From Micropruina glycogenica (lineage in GTDB: Bacteria > Actinomycetota > Actinomycetes > Propionibacteriales > Propionibacteriaceae), in assembly GCF_900289045.1 (NCBI RefSeq), contig NZ_LT985188.1, forward strand, positions 3,410,001 to 3,474,000: a DNA stretch of 64,000 nt, in the 5' to 3' direction. The notes beneath the pieces are model-generated. The model was not told the DNA's origin, searched no databases, and worked only from the letters and a program-made list of their open reading frames with translations. Below are positions 63,253 to 64,000 of this stretch, one piece after another. How positions within the stretch are numbered: position 1 is the first letter of the stretch; every line of letters begins with the position of its first letter. Both the position numbers and the translations under genes were made by a program.

Positions 63253-64000
63253 TCAGGTGCGCATGGGTGCGGTGAAGCGGTTGTGGATTCGTGGTGTTTG
63301 TTTGGGGTCGACGCGTCGGGGTGGGATGACGTGGGCCGGGCCGTTCGCTGGTAGTCGTACTTGCCAGCGGTCTGCTGTGGGGTTGTGGCTGGGTTCGATG
63401 ATGCCGTGGTGGTGGGGGCAGACCAGCACGAGGTTGTGCAGGGCGGTCACGCCGCCGGCCCACCAGGGCATGATGTGGTGGGCGTGGCAGGCGTTCGGGG
63501 CCTTGTCGCAGCCGGGGAACACGCACCCGCCGTCACGGATTTCGAGGGCTGCGCGGATGGCGGGGGTGACGAGCCGTTGCGCACGGCCCACATCCAGCAC
63601 CGCAGAGCGTGACCCGAGCACGGTGGGCATGATGTCGGCGTCGCACAGCAACTGCCGAAGCGTCGAGGCGGCGATCGGCTCACCGGTGCCGAGCTGGTCA
63701 CCGTGCAGCAGGCCGGCGTCGGTGGCGGTTTTCACCAGCACGTCATACGACATGGCGACCACGACGCGTGGCCGGTCGCCACCGTGACTGGGCGCCAACG
63801 ACTGGGCCAGGTGCCGGTCGATCATGGCGGTGAGTGCGTCGGCCCGGCGTTGTGCCGGTGTGGTGGTTTCGGTCAGGGGGTCGAGCCGGTCGATGCCGCG
63901 CGCGGCGTGCGCGGTGTAGCTGTCGATCAGCCGAATGAACGGTTCCGCATCAACCACCGGCAGGCTGCCTCTGATGCGGACCGATCCGTGACCATCGTGA
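63253..64000 (-). CDS. DUF222 / HNH endonuclease protein (5' end beyond window)
   Basis: The frame is open to the window edge and ends at TCA 63253-63255. Visible are ~248 C-terminal residues: DUF222 end (AEPFIRLIDSYTAHAARGIDR, RRADALTAMIDRHLAQSL, in parts), then the HNH nuclease with RDGGCVFPGCDK, AHHIMPWWAGGVTALHNLVLVC (parts) and PHHHGIIE. Zinc-binding Cys residues and the catalytic HHI are in place. This family (13E12-like) is multicopy in actinobacteria and linked with mobile or repeated loci. An internal GTG at 63957 is not the true start because homologous sequence continues upstream. Confidence 0.9.
   Translation of the reverse strand, partial: HDGHGSVRIRGSLPVVDAEPFIRLIDSYTAHAARGIDRLDPLTETTTPAQRRADALTAMIDRHLAQSLAPSHGGDRPRVVVAMSYDVLVKTATDAGLLHGDQLGTGEPIAASTLRQLLCDADIMPTVLGSRSAVLDVGRAQRLVTPAIRAALEIRDGGCVFPGCDKAPNACHAHHIMPWWAGGVTALHNLVLVCPHHHGIIEPSHNPTADRWQVRLPANGPAHVIPPRRVDPKQTPRIHNRFTAPMRT

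Overview
The window is 64 kb of GC-rich DNA with tightly packed genes, many starting on GTG or overlapping the previous stop by 4 bp (ATGA/GTGA). Gene content points to an actinobacterium, most likely a member of the Propionibacteriaceae: fused cobalamin genes of the cbiEGH type, a class Ib ribonucleotide reductase operon, a maleylpyruvate-isomerase-fold (mycothiol-linked family) protein, a DUF222/HNH protein, lactate-utilisation genes and many apparently leaderless starts. The family assignment is inferred from gene content only; there is no rRNA in the window.

Layout. 1-6.5 kb: end of topA, a CYTH/CHAD-like protein, tmk, holB, a DoxX-like membrane protein, a secreted tripeptidyl-aminopeptidase-like lipoprotein and tRNA-Thr(CGT). 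6.8-12.8 kb: cysK followed by a decayed accessory patch with a frameshifted alcohol dehydrogenase, an IS110-family element lying between dispersed palindromes, a cupin gene, an MFS gene with an internal deletion and a 5'-truncated MmyB-type regulator. 12.9-35.3 kb: a large vitamin B12 locus. A minus-strand operon under a cobalamin riboswitch runs cbiL-cbiF-cbiEGH-cbiX/sirC-cbiC; divergent cobD-cobK-cobF follows; then (after thrE-like and nrdHIEF genes at 21.5-26.9 kb) a cbiA-cobC fusion, cobO, cbiT, a second riboswitch, the cobalt importer cbiMNQO and cobQ. 35.3-38.5 kb: an MDR oxidoreductase, cysE preceded by a tiny polycysteine leader ORF, and an orphan D12-class DNA methyltransferase. 38.6-45.7 kb: a seven-gene TetR-controlled ABC export operon with two membrane-fusion adaptors, two ATPases and two permeases. 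45.6-53.8 kb: PAP2 phosphatase, maleylpyruvate-isomerase-fold protein, GH15 hydrolase, arfB, a large patatin-like protein and a tandem GNAT protein. 53.8-59.3 kb: a lactate module (GntR regulator, FAD/Fe-S dehydrogenase, LctP permease). 59.3-64 kb: YbaK-like deacylase, a frameshifted LysE exporter, two VOC proteins, a methyltransferase and the downstream part of a DUF222/HNH gene.

How the parts work together. The B12 locus covers cobalt import (cbiMNQO), sirohydrochlorin formation and cobalt insertion (fused CbiX-SirC), most ring-methylation and contraction steps (CbiL, F, E, G, H, T, C, CobK), amidation and adenosylation (CbiA, CobO, CobQ) and the aminopropanol arm (CobC, CobD). Two B12 riboswitches would close the feedback loop on synthesis and cobalt uptake separately. 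The lactate module and cysE each carry their own visible control elements.

Non-coding structure is rich. Two dispersed palindrome families occur: one built on TCGAGCCTGTCGAGACC arms and one built on GTCATCCCGGCG arms. The first has also invaded two coding regions, including the junction between the CbiA and CobC halves. Several promoters have a TANNNT box 6-7 nt before the start codon, implying leaderless transcripts. All functional calls are from reading motifs; no database search was run.
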